Shown: piece by piece, positions 19,414 to 29,559 of the stretch
Numbering within the stretch: position 1 is the stretch's first letter
Layout of the letters: every line of letters starts with the position of its first letter
Assembly: GCA_003427395.1 (NCBI GenBank)
Contig: BFEA01001079.1
Coordinates: forward strand, 71,453-104,103
From: Chara braunii
Taxonomy: Eukaryota > Streptophyta > Charophyceae > Charales > Characeae
Direction: 5' to 3'
Length of the DNA: 32,651 bases
Made by a program: the position numbers and the translations under genes
The notes under the pieces: generated by a model
What the model was told of the DNA's origin: nothing
The model's input: the letters and a program-made list of their open reading frames with translations, nothing else
Databases searched by the model: none

Positions 19414-20465
19414 CTAAGAAGTTGAGACTGAGGGGCTTAGGGGAAGTCTCTCCTTCCATTTTTTTGTTCTTGCTTTTTGATGATTTTTCTTAGTCGGACG
19501 TTTGGTCCTGGGCCGGGATTCGAGGTCCTTGTCCAGGACACACCAAGCTCTAGGCTCTGCAGGGGAGGGGTTTTCCCTCGCGTGGAGCCTATTTAATTTG
19601 CCTATCGAGACACTCAAGCCAAGAGTAAGAGGTGCCGCGGCGGCTGCACGGCTATTCCTTCAGCCGTGCAATGTCGTGAAGGATTAGACCCTCACGACAC
19701 TTCGAGTCTGACACTTGAGTGTCATAAGCGGTACTCGGATCCACGAGGGACCGCTTGATTATGGGCACTACATAGTACGTCATCATTGCGACTGCTTGCG
19801 TACACCTGCATTGCGAGTCGATATGAGTAGCCCCGACATCTGCGCGATTTTATATTAAGTCTCGCACGCGACGCTTATTTGTTTTTCCGCACTGGAAAGT
19901 TATTGGTTGGATACGAGGGGCTAGGAGCGTTGTCGCGTTATTTGTGTTGTGTCGTTTCGTACGTGTGTGCATGCGCGTGTTTTATTTTTAGTGTTTGTTA
20001 AAGTGGTGTGCGCGTGGTGTGTGGGATGCGTCCTAGTCGACCAACGACGGGCCGCGCTTGGAACTTCAGCCCCCCAAGATGTCGGTTCGCGTACGGGTCC
20101 GACAGAGGCGTATTACTACGCGTACCCCCTATGCTACAGCGAACGAGAAACGCCCTCGGCTGGTCCACCTCTGCGATTGCAACTGATTAGCTTTCGTACT
20201 GTGGACTGGTAGCTCGGGGGGGATCCGCCCACCGAAGGGAGGTGACAGCTCCCGTAAGGTGTAGGTAAGTCGTGCCTCGCGTAGGCCCTATCCTGTTGTA
20301 GGGGCTCGCGAGAGGTATGGCTGGCGCACTCGGCCGGAGCGGCTTAAGGAAGCTCCACATGTATTATCTGCGACGAAGGATTTAAATCAACTCCTGCGTG
20401 ACGCTGCCGGGAGGGTCCCGCGCTGCCCTGGTGCAGTGCCGGACCGATGCGCTCGACACCGGTAG
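19414..20465. other. GC-rich island, gene-free
   Basis: A sharp change to GC-rich sequence inside the inverted unit. The left part is a chain of hairpins. The right part (20,216-20,330) has GGGAG/CTCCC and CCTCGCG/CGCGAG stems. No tRNA cloverleaf, rRNA signature or protein is recognised. It may be a nested insertion. Confidence 0.45.
19505..19756. ncRNA. Chain of back-to-back perfect hairpins, unknown
   Basis: Six stems lie in 252 bases: GTCCTGG/CCAGGAC (19,505-19,539); TAGGCTC/GAGCCTA (19,551-19,591) enclosing GAGGG/CCCTC; TGCACGGCT/AGCCGTGCA (19,645-19,670); TGTCGTGA/TCACGACA (19,672-19,699); TGACACT/AGTGTCA (19,709-19,724); AAGCGGT/ACCGCTT (19,726-19,756) enclosing CTCG/CGAG. The last four almost abut. 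Such density suggests a structured RNA or foldback DNA element, but no family is recognised and transcription is unknown, so the ncRNA label is an inference. Confidence 0.35.
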
Positions 20466-21700
20466 GGGTATAGTGCAAAGGTGGGAGGTACAACTGACGT
20501 GAAGGGTATTTTGCGAATATTTTTGATTGTCGAAAGGGTATTCCACTCTATGCATATCTCTTAGGTATATTTTGACACTTATCTCAACTTTGAGGGGTAT
20601 AACGCAACTTTTCCCAAACAAATATTTCTTACCATCATTCAACGCATTTTTTGGGGGAGCAACTTTGATAAAACTGTGTCGAGAACCAGGCCCGATGTCC
20701 CTCGAAAAGTTCGCCGCAGCTCTAAGGTTGTGCAAGGCTCTCCACCTAAGCAAAGCCCCGGCCACAACTGTGGCAACATTCTACTCCTTATTCTCATTAA
20801 GAATCAATCCCTCAACTAACTCACAATATCCCTAAAACCAAATGTAACCTTAGCCTACAGAAAATCTATAGACATTACTATGAACACACGGGCACTCCAG
20901 AAGCACCGAACAAAAATGAAAGGGAACAAAGCAACACCAAAAAACAAAGCAATGGTCACTTTCACAAGTTTTGTACAACCAACTATAAGACAAGAAAAAA
21001 CTTGAGAAGCACAAACATGGTTGTTGCTATGGCAAACATTCAGTCTTAAACAGCCCCGAAAATCCAGTCCAACATGTGTTGAAGTATCCTTTCCATTGAA
21101 CTTGATACTTTCAATCAGCCAAAGTAGTTCGACGCATTTTTTATCATACCGCTACGGTAACCTTTGGCCAATGGGAAAAGTACTCCAACTTCAGTGATTT
21201 TTTGTGTGCATAAGAATTCGTCAAAAAATCTAAAATCGGAGGACCCGTAGATTTCGCCATGATCTTTCAAAAAAATATATTTAAAAAAATAATAATAAAA
21301 TCATTTCGAATGCAAAATAAATTCCGCCGATAATTCGATGCATTTTTTAATTTTGCCACTTTACCGGCTCTCCACACTCTGGTCCAGGTAGCTCTATGGA
21401 CTAGTGAGACAGGTCCCCTGAAGTTTTCAACGTCAGGCGGACTCGTGGTTTCAAATAAAAGACAAATATATAACTCTTTGTTTTTATTTAGGTGTGTGTC
21501 TCATACACATTGAAAATTGAGAATGACCAAGTAGCCTAACTTTGTTGATACACCCCTGAACTGTTGAAATACAAGTCTGAGCTCGAACTCGACTCGAATC
21601 AAATGAGGGTAAAAAGAAAAAACAAATCAAGGGTACTTCAAGTGCTTTGTTGAGCACACTTGAAACCTGAAGTCTTGCAGGCCGGGGATTTCACCATTTC
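20466..21700. other. AT-rich spacer, no gene
   Basis: No gene or RNA is seen. The phrase CG(A/C)(C/T)GCATTTTTT-like recurs near 20,640, 21,130 and 21,335, hinting at old degenerate repeats. Confidence 0.4.
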
Positions 21701-24222
21701 AAGAGGAACTCTTGAAACTTGTGTTACCAGTGGGGCGGTCCAACAAGGGACCGGCTAGGAAAATCCGGTGGGGGTCGGTTCGACATTAGACCCCCTAGGA
21801 AGGCCTGAACATGCAGCCCATTTATGGACAGCCCCGGGGCAGCCCGGGCGGGGCCGGTCCTGCACGATACGCGGTCGGATGACCCACATATGCGGCCCAC
21901 CAAGGGTCAGAAGAGTGTTGAGCGCATCGACCCAAGTACGGGTTGTGCACACACGATGGTCCTCCTGATCATGTTACGCACGATGCTTATTAATGTGAGG
22001 AAGAGAGCGAAGTCTTCTTTGGTCAAGTGCTCGAACTATACTTCTTACGACTCTCTGCAACCAGACATAGTGTTGGCGAGTATAACCTTCCTCCGCCCAA
22101 AAAGTTGTCATCGTCGTTTGACAAGCGTATCCCTATCGACCTACTAGTTCATGCAGGACAACTTTTACATGTTGCACAAGAGGATATGTACTTGTTTAGA
22201 AATTTGATAAGCAACGTCGTCATTGAATCCTTGTTGGATTTATGTCTTGTCTTTATCATGTTTAAGTACTGTCACAGTTATAGTAGTCAAAGTTTAAGAT
22301 GTTCATCAACAAAATGAAATGTTTCACGTATGTTGATAGACAATGAGTTCTGGTATCACCGATAAGTTTTTTATTTTGTAATAATGAGTTAATTTACACA
22401 TGCATCCTTCTTTTACCTTGAGTTCCATCATATTACACAAGAACTTCCAATTTTTTACATTATCGATGAAATTTGTACTCACTTAGTAATTTGTTACGCA
22501 TATGAGTTTCAGATATCAATGCAAAATTTAAGTTGTTAATTTTATGCAATATACAAGTCACATAGCTCCTGAATGCATTTATACGCAAGAGACTTAGTGA
22601 TCTCTGCACAATAAATGAAAAACCAAGATTGTTAATTTATCCATTGTCGATGAAATCCACACTAAGTGTTTAATTGGTCACGTTAAGATTTTCGAATATG
22701 AATGAAAAGTTTTCGATTAGATGCAATGTAAGAAGTCACAAGACATCTGAATGGATGTACACGCAAGATACTTTATTATCTTTGCATAATCAACAACAAA
22801 TTTTTTTTTTCAAAATTAAATATTCATTCTATAGTAAAATTACATTCTAAATTTTAAATTTTCATTCCATCTTAAAAAATGTCATTCCAATTTTAAAATT
22901 TTTCGTCTTACTTGAGAACTTTCCTTCCAAGACTTGGGTATCCCTTCTTATTTGAACTGCATGCAAGAGTTGGAATGAAAGTCTGGATGAGTTCATGAAA
23001 TATTTTAATTGGACTGTCACTCTAAGTAAGGATTTTAAGTCATAAATAGGTTAATCCAATCTAAATTAGAAGATATTTGTTGTCGTAGAATGAAAGTTTA
23101 ATTAAAAAAATTTATAAACTCGTTCATACTTTCATTCCATCCTGAACAAATAGATGTAATTGGAGGGGAAAGCTTTTATTTAGACGGGAATTTATCAAAT
23201 AAAACTGAAAATTTTAGAATTAGACAAACATTGGAATGATATAATTTATAAATATGAAGGATTTTTTTTTTATGGAATGTTTTTTCAACTTTCGTTTCTC
23301 GTGGGAATTTTTTCTGTTGAATCGCACGCTCTGTCTGACATTGTCGAATTCTTACTTGCATCCTCATTTCACTTTTTCATATTACATAACAAGTTCGAAT
23401 ATGTAATGTAAATGATATCCACACTTAAGATTCTCCAACATAAGAATTTGCAATATGAAATTCAATGCAAATTAGTTCCAAAGTAGAAAATCAAAATCAA
23501 ATCTCGACAAAGACAGTGACCTTATCACACTAGATGTAAACTCGTAAGAATAAAAAGAAAAAATGACGTGCATTTTGTCATGTGACCATTAGTTTGTTGA
23601 ATATGTATCACAACTTATTTATCTAAAGAACAATCAGTATTTCAAAATAAATTTTGGAAGTGTTATACCAACATTAAACAAAAACAGGCTTCAAGTATGC
23701 AGGTTGCCAATTGTTGTCTAATATTGGGGATATCTCTCTAAGAGAATGTGAAAGGTGGTCGATGACCACGTAATAACATTGTTGCAAACATCAATACGAA
23801 CACCCCACAACTCGCCTCATCCACTTGTATTGAAACTCCTTCCATCACAATATTTGTCTTCATAGACTTCCAACTTCTTTGCGACTCGCTATGTAATGTT
23901 TTCTGTTTCAAATACTTTACAACTAAACTGAAGAGACTACTTGTGAAATCACTATCAGCTATAACGCGATGAAAAAAATCAAAACCTTCTTACACATTGT
24001 CGTTTACGTTGATGGAAAGTAGGATCCGGTGATCATTATCTTTGTGAGCATGCATAAAGATAATATCATAATAAAGTATATTTATTTATTTTGTCCATCT
24101 TCGTACCCCACTGAATCCTTGAAAACGAATTGAAGCTGAAGAAACGAAGATCTGACAACATGTTACAAGTCGCACACAAAGTCGACCCCAAAAGAACCAT
24201 GTAAAAATTCACAACTTCATCA
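21701..24222. other. Mostly AT-rich, gene-free; small GC-rich island at left
   Basis: Positions 21,720-21,960 are GC-rich and contain GGACCGGC, CCCCGGGGC and similar runs without a convincing ORF. From 21,960 the sequence is AT-rich with T/A runs. GGAATGAAAGT (22,972-22,982) and ACTTTCATTCC (23,128-23,138) are 11-bp inverted repeats bounding 167 bases, a possible MITE remnant. CATTCCA recurs several times near 22,830-22,930. No coding evidence. Confidence 0.4.
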
Positions 24223-24441
24223 TTAACCTTGTCGACAATATGTAAAAAAAAAAAAAAGATATTTTACTGCAATAGGCAAATAATTCTCTGGGAGGGTAGA
24301 GAGAACTTTGAAAGACGGCACGGAACCTCGTATAATGTCTTCAATAACCCACAAGCGATGAGGCACAAGTGTTGCAGTGAAGCTTCCCCCATGTGCTCCA
24401 CCCATTGTGATGAGCACTGCACAACACCGAGCAGCGAACAC
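24223..24441 (-). pseudogene. Coding fragment (exon-like), unknown
   Basis: The frame contains VPHRLWVIEDIIRG and LPENYLPIAVKYLF, which read like part of a folded protein and not random translation. It ends in a T-rich stretch. A TTGTGCAG acceptor-like site sits near its start (about 24,415). It lies downstream, on the same strand, of the 81-nt exon at 24,654-24,734. No family is recognised. It is probably an exon or remnant of the dispersed minus-strand gene. Confidence 0.4.
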
Positions 24442-24653
24442 GCCGACTAATGAGAAACATGGTTCTAAGAAATGTCATGCGTAGCACGACGCATTACCAA
24501 ATAATTTTGATACATGGTCTGACCCCTAGTTACAGATCGTTGATATTTCCCCTTGTTTGGGGACAGAAGGGAAAAACACTGCTCAATGGCTATGGCATGC
24601 AATATGTGTGTCGGTTTCGACATCAACCCCTGACGTCTTTAAAATATCTTTAC

Positions 24654-24734
24654 TTTTTGTCGTCAACTTGAAGACTTTCTGCAATATGTGCGTCGGATAT
24701 TTCAAGGACCTCCTTGTGCGAGATAACCCTCTCC
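24654..24734 (-). pseudogene. 81-nt internal exon candidate with splice signals
   Basis: On the minus strand a pyrimidine-rich tract ends TTCTGTTTTACAG directly before 24,734, and GTAAAG follows at 24,653. The 81 bases between give 27 codons without a stop in the frame shifted by one base (ERVISHKEVLEISDAH then IAESLQVDD). Length divisible by three and signals at both ends support a true internal exon. The parent gene is unknown. Confidence 0.5.
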
Positions 24735-24820
24735 CTGTAAAACAGAAGAAAAAACAAAAAATGAATACACATCTTCCAACTCGGATCTAATGAAAGTATG
24801 ATGCAAACGAAGAGCGCAAC

Positions 24821-25064
24821 TTATAAGACCAAAACCTTTACAAACACCGAGTACCGACTCTCTATCACTCTAACCATCGAGACACGCGTGTGTCGGCGGA
24901 CAACAAAGTGAAGAACGCATGCGAGCTTCACCCTCCCGCCGTAGACATATAATAAGTCTAAATAGCTTAAGAAGCCAGAAAAACGGTTGCCGTCGAAGTT
25001 CAAATTTCGGTGGACTTCTATCCACGCTATGCACACACGAAGGGACCACAGTACAAATCAACAT
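24821..25064 (-). pseudogene. Possible coding fragment, unknown
   Basis: The better frame (25,036-24,821) reads IEVHRNLNFDGNRF and SYLDLLYVYGGRVKLAC, protein-like but unrecognised. An overlapping frame is a shadow. It is on the same strand as the neighbouring fragments. Weak evidence alone; position and strand give it some weight. Confidence 0.25.
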
Positions 25065-25221
25065 AGGAATTGTGAATCCTTGTGGACTTCAACCACCACC
25101 CCCGTCGACCAGAGGAAATTGCACGTCTTTTGAGTCGGGCATGGTTTGGGGATGGGGGCGGAGACCGTTGTTTAGATTAAAAAAAAAAAAAAAACGAAAC
25201 ACCATCAAGGAAAACTTCTTT

Positions 25222-25537
25222 TTATAATGTTTTTTCGTTGGCATACTTCGGCAACTGAATATGGTCATATAACGTGGATGAAAGTTCGCCGGAATCCAGA
25301 CTTCGGTGGCAGACGCCCTCTAATTTTCGATGTCTTCCTTCTATGGCCACAACGTGGGTGAATAAAGGAGAATGACGTTGTTTGCCAATTACCAACCGAC
25401 CAATCACTGGGCTCCATCATAATTGCAGTCGGTGTGGCCAAGGCCAACACCACGACAACTGGAGTGCTGTCAACATAGGATACGTTGGTTGAGCTAAAGT
25501 GGTTGTAGGCTCGGATTGTTTGTCGTCCCTTGCCCAC
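25222..25537 (-). pseudogene. Coding fragment with frameshift, unknown
   Basis: Two overlapping minus frames look complementary: 25,537-25,265 (VVVVLALATPTAIMM, SVGNWQTTSFSF) and 25,407-25,222 (SPLFTHVVAIEGRH, DHIQLPKYANEKTL). A single indel near 25,390 would join the first half of one to the second half of the other. No domain is recognised. It is consistent with a decayed exon of the dispersed minus-strand gene. Confidence 0.3.
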
Positions 25538-25645
25538 GGGCCTTAATGTTCAATGTAACAGAGGGTTGTGTCGACGCCGGCTGACCACCGAGGATGCTAG
25601 TGATAACTTCGTCGACATTTTAACGACGAACCGGTTTCTGCGGGG

Positions 25646-25954
25646 TCACAGCGATAGAACCTTCGAGAGACCTGTGGTGAAGCTCGGAAACAGGCGGAAG
25701 TGGTTCAAATTCATAGCTTGTATGCGTTCAGAGAGCTCGTAAATGACGTGCGTCTCCATCTCCATCGCCATTGTATCGTTGTAGACTCTACGCCCACGAT
25801 GTTGTCCGTATAGCCGTCCGAACTTGTCAGATGAGTCACCAGATCGGCGTCCTTTTCTATGTATCACCCGCGGCCGCAGGGTCAAACTCGGAGAGCGGCC
25901 GTGATCACGGCCACCGCAGCTCCGGCCGCAGTTGGGTGAGGTCGCGACTTTCAA
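25646..25954 (-). pseudogene. Coding fragment, unknown
   Basis: The C-terminal half reads MEMETHVIYELSERIQAM then LNHFRLFPSF, which looks like a real amphipathic segment; the first half is Arg/Gly-rich. It is preceded on the minus strand by a T-rich tract that could precede an acceptor site. No family is recognised. Confidence 0.3.
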
Positions 25955-26139
25955 GAATCTGTTTAGACTTAGTAAAAGTAAAAAAAAAAATTTTTGAAAA
26001 AAATGGGGTTGTAGTCTTGTAGATCTTTTCGAGATCTAAATTGTGAAATTCTTAATTTTATTTTTTGACTTCGTCTTCAAATTTAAAAAATTCAAAAACT
26101 TATTTTCCTGAGGCAGAAACTGTTTTTTTTTTTTTTTTT

Positions 26140-26285
26140 TTTTTTAANAAAAACTATGAAACTTATGTGTTTTTTTTAATTTTCAATTCAGTAACGTTTT
26201 TGGATATGACCACAAGGCAAAAGTTTCTCAGTATATTTTTCTGCATAACATATTCTGCTTTCTGAATTTTTTTTGAATTTTTTTT
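26140..26285. other. Homopolymer region with one ambiguous base
   Basis: A long T run is followed by an N at 26,149, then further T-rich DNA. The N lies in or beside a homopolymer, so the local length is unreliable. Nothing coding is present. Confidence 0.6.
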
Positions 26286-26422
26286 TTTTCATGGTCGCGG
26301 GGTCGTGGCCTAGGCCGTGCATGACCGCCTCCAGGGTAGATTCATAGGTCCTCTTCAATCCCCTGCACATCAGAACCCTCCATGCTTTCTTCCTTTCGCT
26401 CCCCTTCACCCCTTTCCATTAT

Positions 26423-26860
26423 TTATTCCTCTTCATCCACTTCATCCTCCACATTTGTTTTGTCCCCCTCGTCCCTGTCATCCACTTCATCAAAATTCCG
26501 CTTCTTCCGCTTCTTCCCCTTCTCCCCTTTCATCCCCGTCGTCCCCTTCGTCTCCTTTTTCCCCTTCATGCACTTCACCCTCTTCACCCGAGCCCGTGTC
26601 GAATATGGATGACTGCCTGTCGCTTCGACGGATGGAGCTCCTCCCACCACCACATAAATTTCCGTTGGAAGACCCCCTTCAGATGAAGTGTAATGGATCC
26701 AGGCGGACTTCGACGTCTCGTGGTCGACAAACGCTCGACGTCTCGTGGTCGACAAACGCTTCGACTCCGGGCACTTGCTCCATTGCCGCTGCCCGCCCCT
26801 CCTCATTAACCGAGTTCCGCCCCGCGCAGCAGCAATCGCAGACAAAAGACTACCTCCCAT
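26423..26860 (-). pseudogene. Coding fragment with basic and acidic C-terminus
   Basis: The downstream part is convincing: AFVDHETSKSAWIHYTSS, then PTEIYVVVGGAPSVEATG, then a Lys/Gly tract (KGEKGKKRKKRNF) that could be a nuclear signal, then an acidic tail (EVDEEE) to the stop. Upstream, a perfect 25-bp duplication (26,711-26,760) throws the frame; without it the sense would continue from MEQVPGVE encoded near 26,780. The opposite-strand frame over the same bases is Ser/Pro low complexity and is a shadow. It is probably the C-terminal exon of a nuclear protein. Family unknown. Confidence 0.42.
26711..26760. repeat. Perfect 25-bp tandem duplication
   Basis: The unit CGACGTCTCGTGGTCGACAA plus ACGCT occurs twice without a mismatch (26,711-26,735 and 26,736-26,760). 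As 25 is not a multiple of three it changes the frame of the minus-strand coding fragment. Perfect identity means it is recent or an assembly error. Confidence 0.9.
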
Positions 26861-27302
26861 TGAAGTGCGGATACCGACGAATTACGACACAGCGTCCTGG
26901 TTAGGCACACCTTCCCTCGAGTCGACCTCCACAGTTGAACCCCGACTTGACGCACGAGCCGGTGAATTACGGATGTGACAGACTTGGATGGTTTGGCAGT
27001 GGATGAGATCGACGGACGATATGTTGAGCCACGAGACGACGTCTCGTATGTCGAACTCCGCATATTGGCGGACTTCCACTTTTGGATTCAACTGGAGCCC
27101 CTAGACGGATGCCGACCAACCCCTTTACCCCCCCCCCCCCCCCCTCGGCGGCCTTCTGTTCTCGTGCCCACGTTATGAGGCCCACCGTCTCCACTACTCG
27201 GGCGCCCTTTGCCAGCCCTTTGGCCACAGTGCCCATCCCCTCTACCGCAGGGAGGGCTCCCCCCTGGAGTTCCCATTCCTTCAGGCGGAGGCGGCACCTT
27301 CA

Positions 27303-27626
27303 ATTCACCCTTCTCTTGGAAGGGCTCGTGTCGAGGTCATAGAATTCAGGAGCCGGTTTCAACAAACGATGGTCATGAAGTTCGTGGTACACACGATCAC
27401 AAGTCGATTCGATGGACTGGTGATCTTCTGGAATGCCTTTATTTTCGACCCTGACTTTCTCGACGACCGCCACCTATACAATGTCAAGGAACCTGGCCTT
27501 GGACTCACAATCACATGCCACCCATCCCGCTGGGTTATCACCGAGGGTCATGAACCACCTACCTCCTTTGATCACTGGTTGTATAATCCCCGAGTGCCAA
27601 ATCATGTTGTGCCCCCAATCCGCCAT
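27303..27626 (-). pseudogene. Coding fragment with an internal stop, unknown
   Basis: From ATG 27,626 the minus frame reads MADWGHNMIWHSG, KGGRWFMTLGDNPAGW and SKARFLDIV, meets TAG (27,476-27,474), and continues in the same frame (VEKVRVENKGIPEDH, YHELHDHRLLKPAPEFYDL) to TGA at 27,300. Same-frame continuation past one stop is typical of decay. The plus strand is also open here (27,369-27,734, 121 codons, DGLVIFWNAFIFDPDF), so the choice of strand is not certain; minus is preferred because the neighbouring fragments are on that strand. Confidence 0.35.
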
Positions 27627-27811
27627 AGTCTATCGAGTGTGTGTATGTCCTTCAAAGTGAATGTTGTCATCCCTCCAACAATGATGATCTTGCGGAACTT
27701 CACTCCTGGGACGCAACGTGGTCGACGAGGCTGAAAGAAGTTTCAGTTTTCTTAGCAACGAGGTCGGGGTTATCGCAGGGTCGAAGCGAGTACTTATGAC
27801 ACTTCGGGGGC

Positions 27812-28738
27812 TTAGCTTCCTGTAGGAGCGGCCAACAAGAACCCTGGGGCGTGCTCCACTACAACCTTTAAGTTGTCGTAATGAAGGTCGATGCTCTCAT
27901 TGTCGCTTTCGTCCTCCTTTGACTTTGCATCAAACACGACACCGGTTTCTTTCTCATCCTCCGTGGAGATCAAGGCCGCATAACTGCCCAACTCTAATTT
28001 TGGTTCAGATTCAACGAAATACAGTCTGTATAGACACTCGAGGTTGTCAAGGAAGGACTTCGCATTTTTGCTTGACATGTCATGGTAGTTGCCCAACAAC
28101 GCCAGCATGTGCTCCTTCAGGCGGACGCACTCAACATCACCATCCTTCTTCGGTCGTGCATCCAAGAAAAGGAACATGTAGATCTTGTTTCTCTTCCGCC
28201 TAGTCAACTTGAACCACATGTCCATACTCGGGTCCCACACCCGCTCCCGTCTGTCATTCATTACCACAAACTCGCAGTTGTTGGCCCCAAAGTTCACCTC
28301 GCTTTTGATGAAGTCCATCGTGAACTGCAACAACTCGGAGTTCCCTTCCAATGAACAACGTGGCGGCCAGATATGTTTGTGGGGTTTCCCAAGGAACACA
28401 ACACCCTCTCTCTTTTTGAAGAGGAATTCTAGAAGACCGACCAATAGGGTGGGGTTGCATTCCATGTCCTTGTAGACCTTGCCATCTCTCCCTGGTGCGG
28501 TTAGCAACCAATTGCACGACTCGAAGGGAATGTCGGATATGTCTGCGGGGGTTATTTTTTTAGGCATCCGAACAGCTGCGGTGTCACCCTCTCCGAGCCT
28601 CCCTTCATGCACGCCGGACGTTTTTCCTCGCAAATCGTCGCCCTTAAACAAAATATAATGGTGATCCGCCTCATGTACATTGTGTCTGACAGAAAAAAAT
28701 TTCTTTTGTTGAACCCTCCTCACCCACTTCCCTATTAG
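27812..28738 (-). CDS. 303-codon ORF, unknown protein (exon or decayed gene)
   Basis: The best ORF inside the inverted unit, open from 28,738 to TAA at 27,812. The first residues (IGKWVRRVQQKKFFSVR) lack an ATG, so this is likely an exon; an AG at about 28,733 could be its acceptor. The protein looks globular and soluble: NWLLTAPGRDGKVY, LLVGLLEFLFKKREGVVF, LGKPHKHIWPP, RRERVWDPSMDMWFKLTR, NKIYMFLFLDARP, FLDNLECLYRLYF. The C-terminal third has an acidic stretch (STEDEKETGVVFDAKS, KEDESDNESIDLHYD). No signal peptide, membrane span or known catalytic motif is seen. Coding fragments on the same strand lie upstream (28,899-29,384) and downstream (27,626-24,223), suggesting one larger gene. It could be a transposon-borne or captured host protein. 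Confidence 0.6.
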   Translation of the reverse strand, partial: LIGKWVRRVQQKKFFSVRHNVHEADHHYILFKGDDLRGKTSGVHEGRLGEGDTAAVRMPKKITPADISDIPFESCNWLLTAPGRDGKVYKDMECNPTLLVGLLEFLFKKREGVVFLGKPHKHIWPPRCSLEGNSELLQFTMDFIKSEVNFGANNCEFVVMNDRRERVWDPSMDMWFKLTRRKRNKIYMFLFLDARPKKDGDVECVRLKEHMLALLGNYHDMSSKNAKSFLDNLECLYRLYFVESEPKLELGSYAALISTEDEKETGVVFDAKSKEDESDNESIDLHYDNLKVVVEHAPGFLLAAPTGS

Positions 28739-28898
28739 TTACCTAATAACATAAAAATGATGTAGTCTGGTCATAAACGAGAGGTCTCACTACCGCGGCA
28801 CAAAAGCAACGAGCGTCCAATACGTCGGACACACGAATTGCAGAAGCAAATGCAAAGACCCGAACGCTTAAGGTGTCAAGTGTTTGAGGTCAACAGGC

Positions 28899-29384
28899 TC
28901 ACAAAAATCGAGAACGTAGGTGTGACATTTCGTGTGATTCACTACCTCCTACAACTCCGCTCTCCTGACCTATGCCTATAGGGGTTCGTTGTCGAAGAGT
29001 GCGAGGGACGTAATGACCGACATTACTCTGCATTTTATTTCAGAAAATGTGCGCAATGTGTTCGACAAGTGCAATCTTCTTGCTTTTCAACCTGTTGTCA
29101 GTCAACACAAACAAGATGTTGTTCTTCCACGCAAGGGACAACTTCTTATGACTCGTGATATTTTTTGTGTCCTCTGTAGTCCTGTTGTCCTCACAACCCA
29201 TGTACGACAGAAAGTCCTCGAGCAGTCCTGAGTCAGCGATGTGTTCCCTCCTCACGACTTACAACTCGGCGTTCAGTCCAAGCCTCTCGTACTCTTTGAA
29301 AATCGAAGTCATTTTCTTGCGAAAGGGGTATTGCTGATTCCACTCAGAATCGAGTTTCTTCTTGTGCTTGAACTCATAAAAGTT
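28899..29384 (-). pseudogene. Upstream coding fragment with two internal stops
   Basis: One minus frame reads FYEFKHKKKLDSEWNQQY, FRKKMTSIFKEYERLGL, then TAA (29,261-29,259), then REHIADSGLLEDFLSYMG, SLAWKNNILFVLTDN, KSKKIALVEHIAHIF, then TGA (29,042-29,040), then a weaker open stretch to 28,899. Lys-rich amphipathic segments in a constant frame across the stops show decayed coding sequence. It lies about 160 bases upstream of the 303-codon ORF, in another frame, so an intron or indel separates them. No family is recognised. Confidence 0.45.
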
Positions 29385-29559
29385 TCATAAGCACACTAGC
29401 ACATGTTCACACTTAACCAAGTGTACTATTTCCTGTATTTCTGACTTCCTTTGCTTAGAAAAAAACTTTAGAAAGCAAAGGATAAACGAGGATATTCTTT
29501 TGTCTCAAAGCATAATCTGTTTAACTCTTACGCAAAGTCGGAGTAGGCCGCACGGACGC

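Noticed and set aside
19620-20330. tRNA or rRNA genes in the hairpin-rich GC island
   Set aside because: The stems do not form a cloverleaf with T-arm GTTC and CCA-end geometry, and no conserved SSU, LSU or 5S motif was recognised.
21755-21968. Short ORFs in the GC-rich island at 21.7-21.96 kb
   Set aside because: Short, both strands open because of GC content, and no motif.
26317-26904. Plus-strand 195-codon Ser/Pro-rich ORF
   Set aside because: Its composition is the complement of a Lys/Glu-rich minus-strand coding segment, which reads more like a natural protein.
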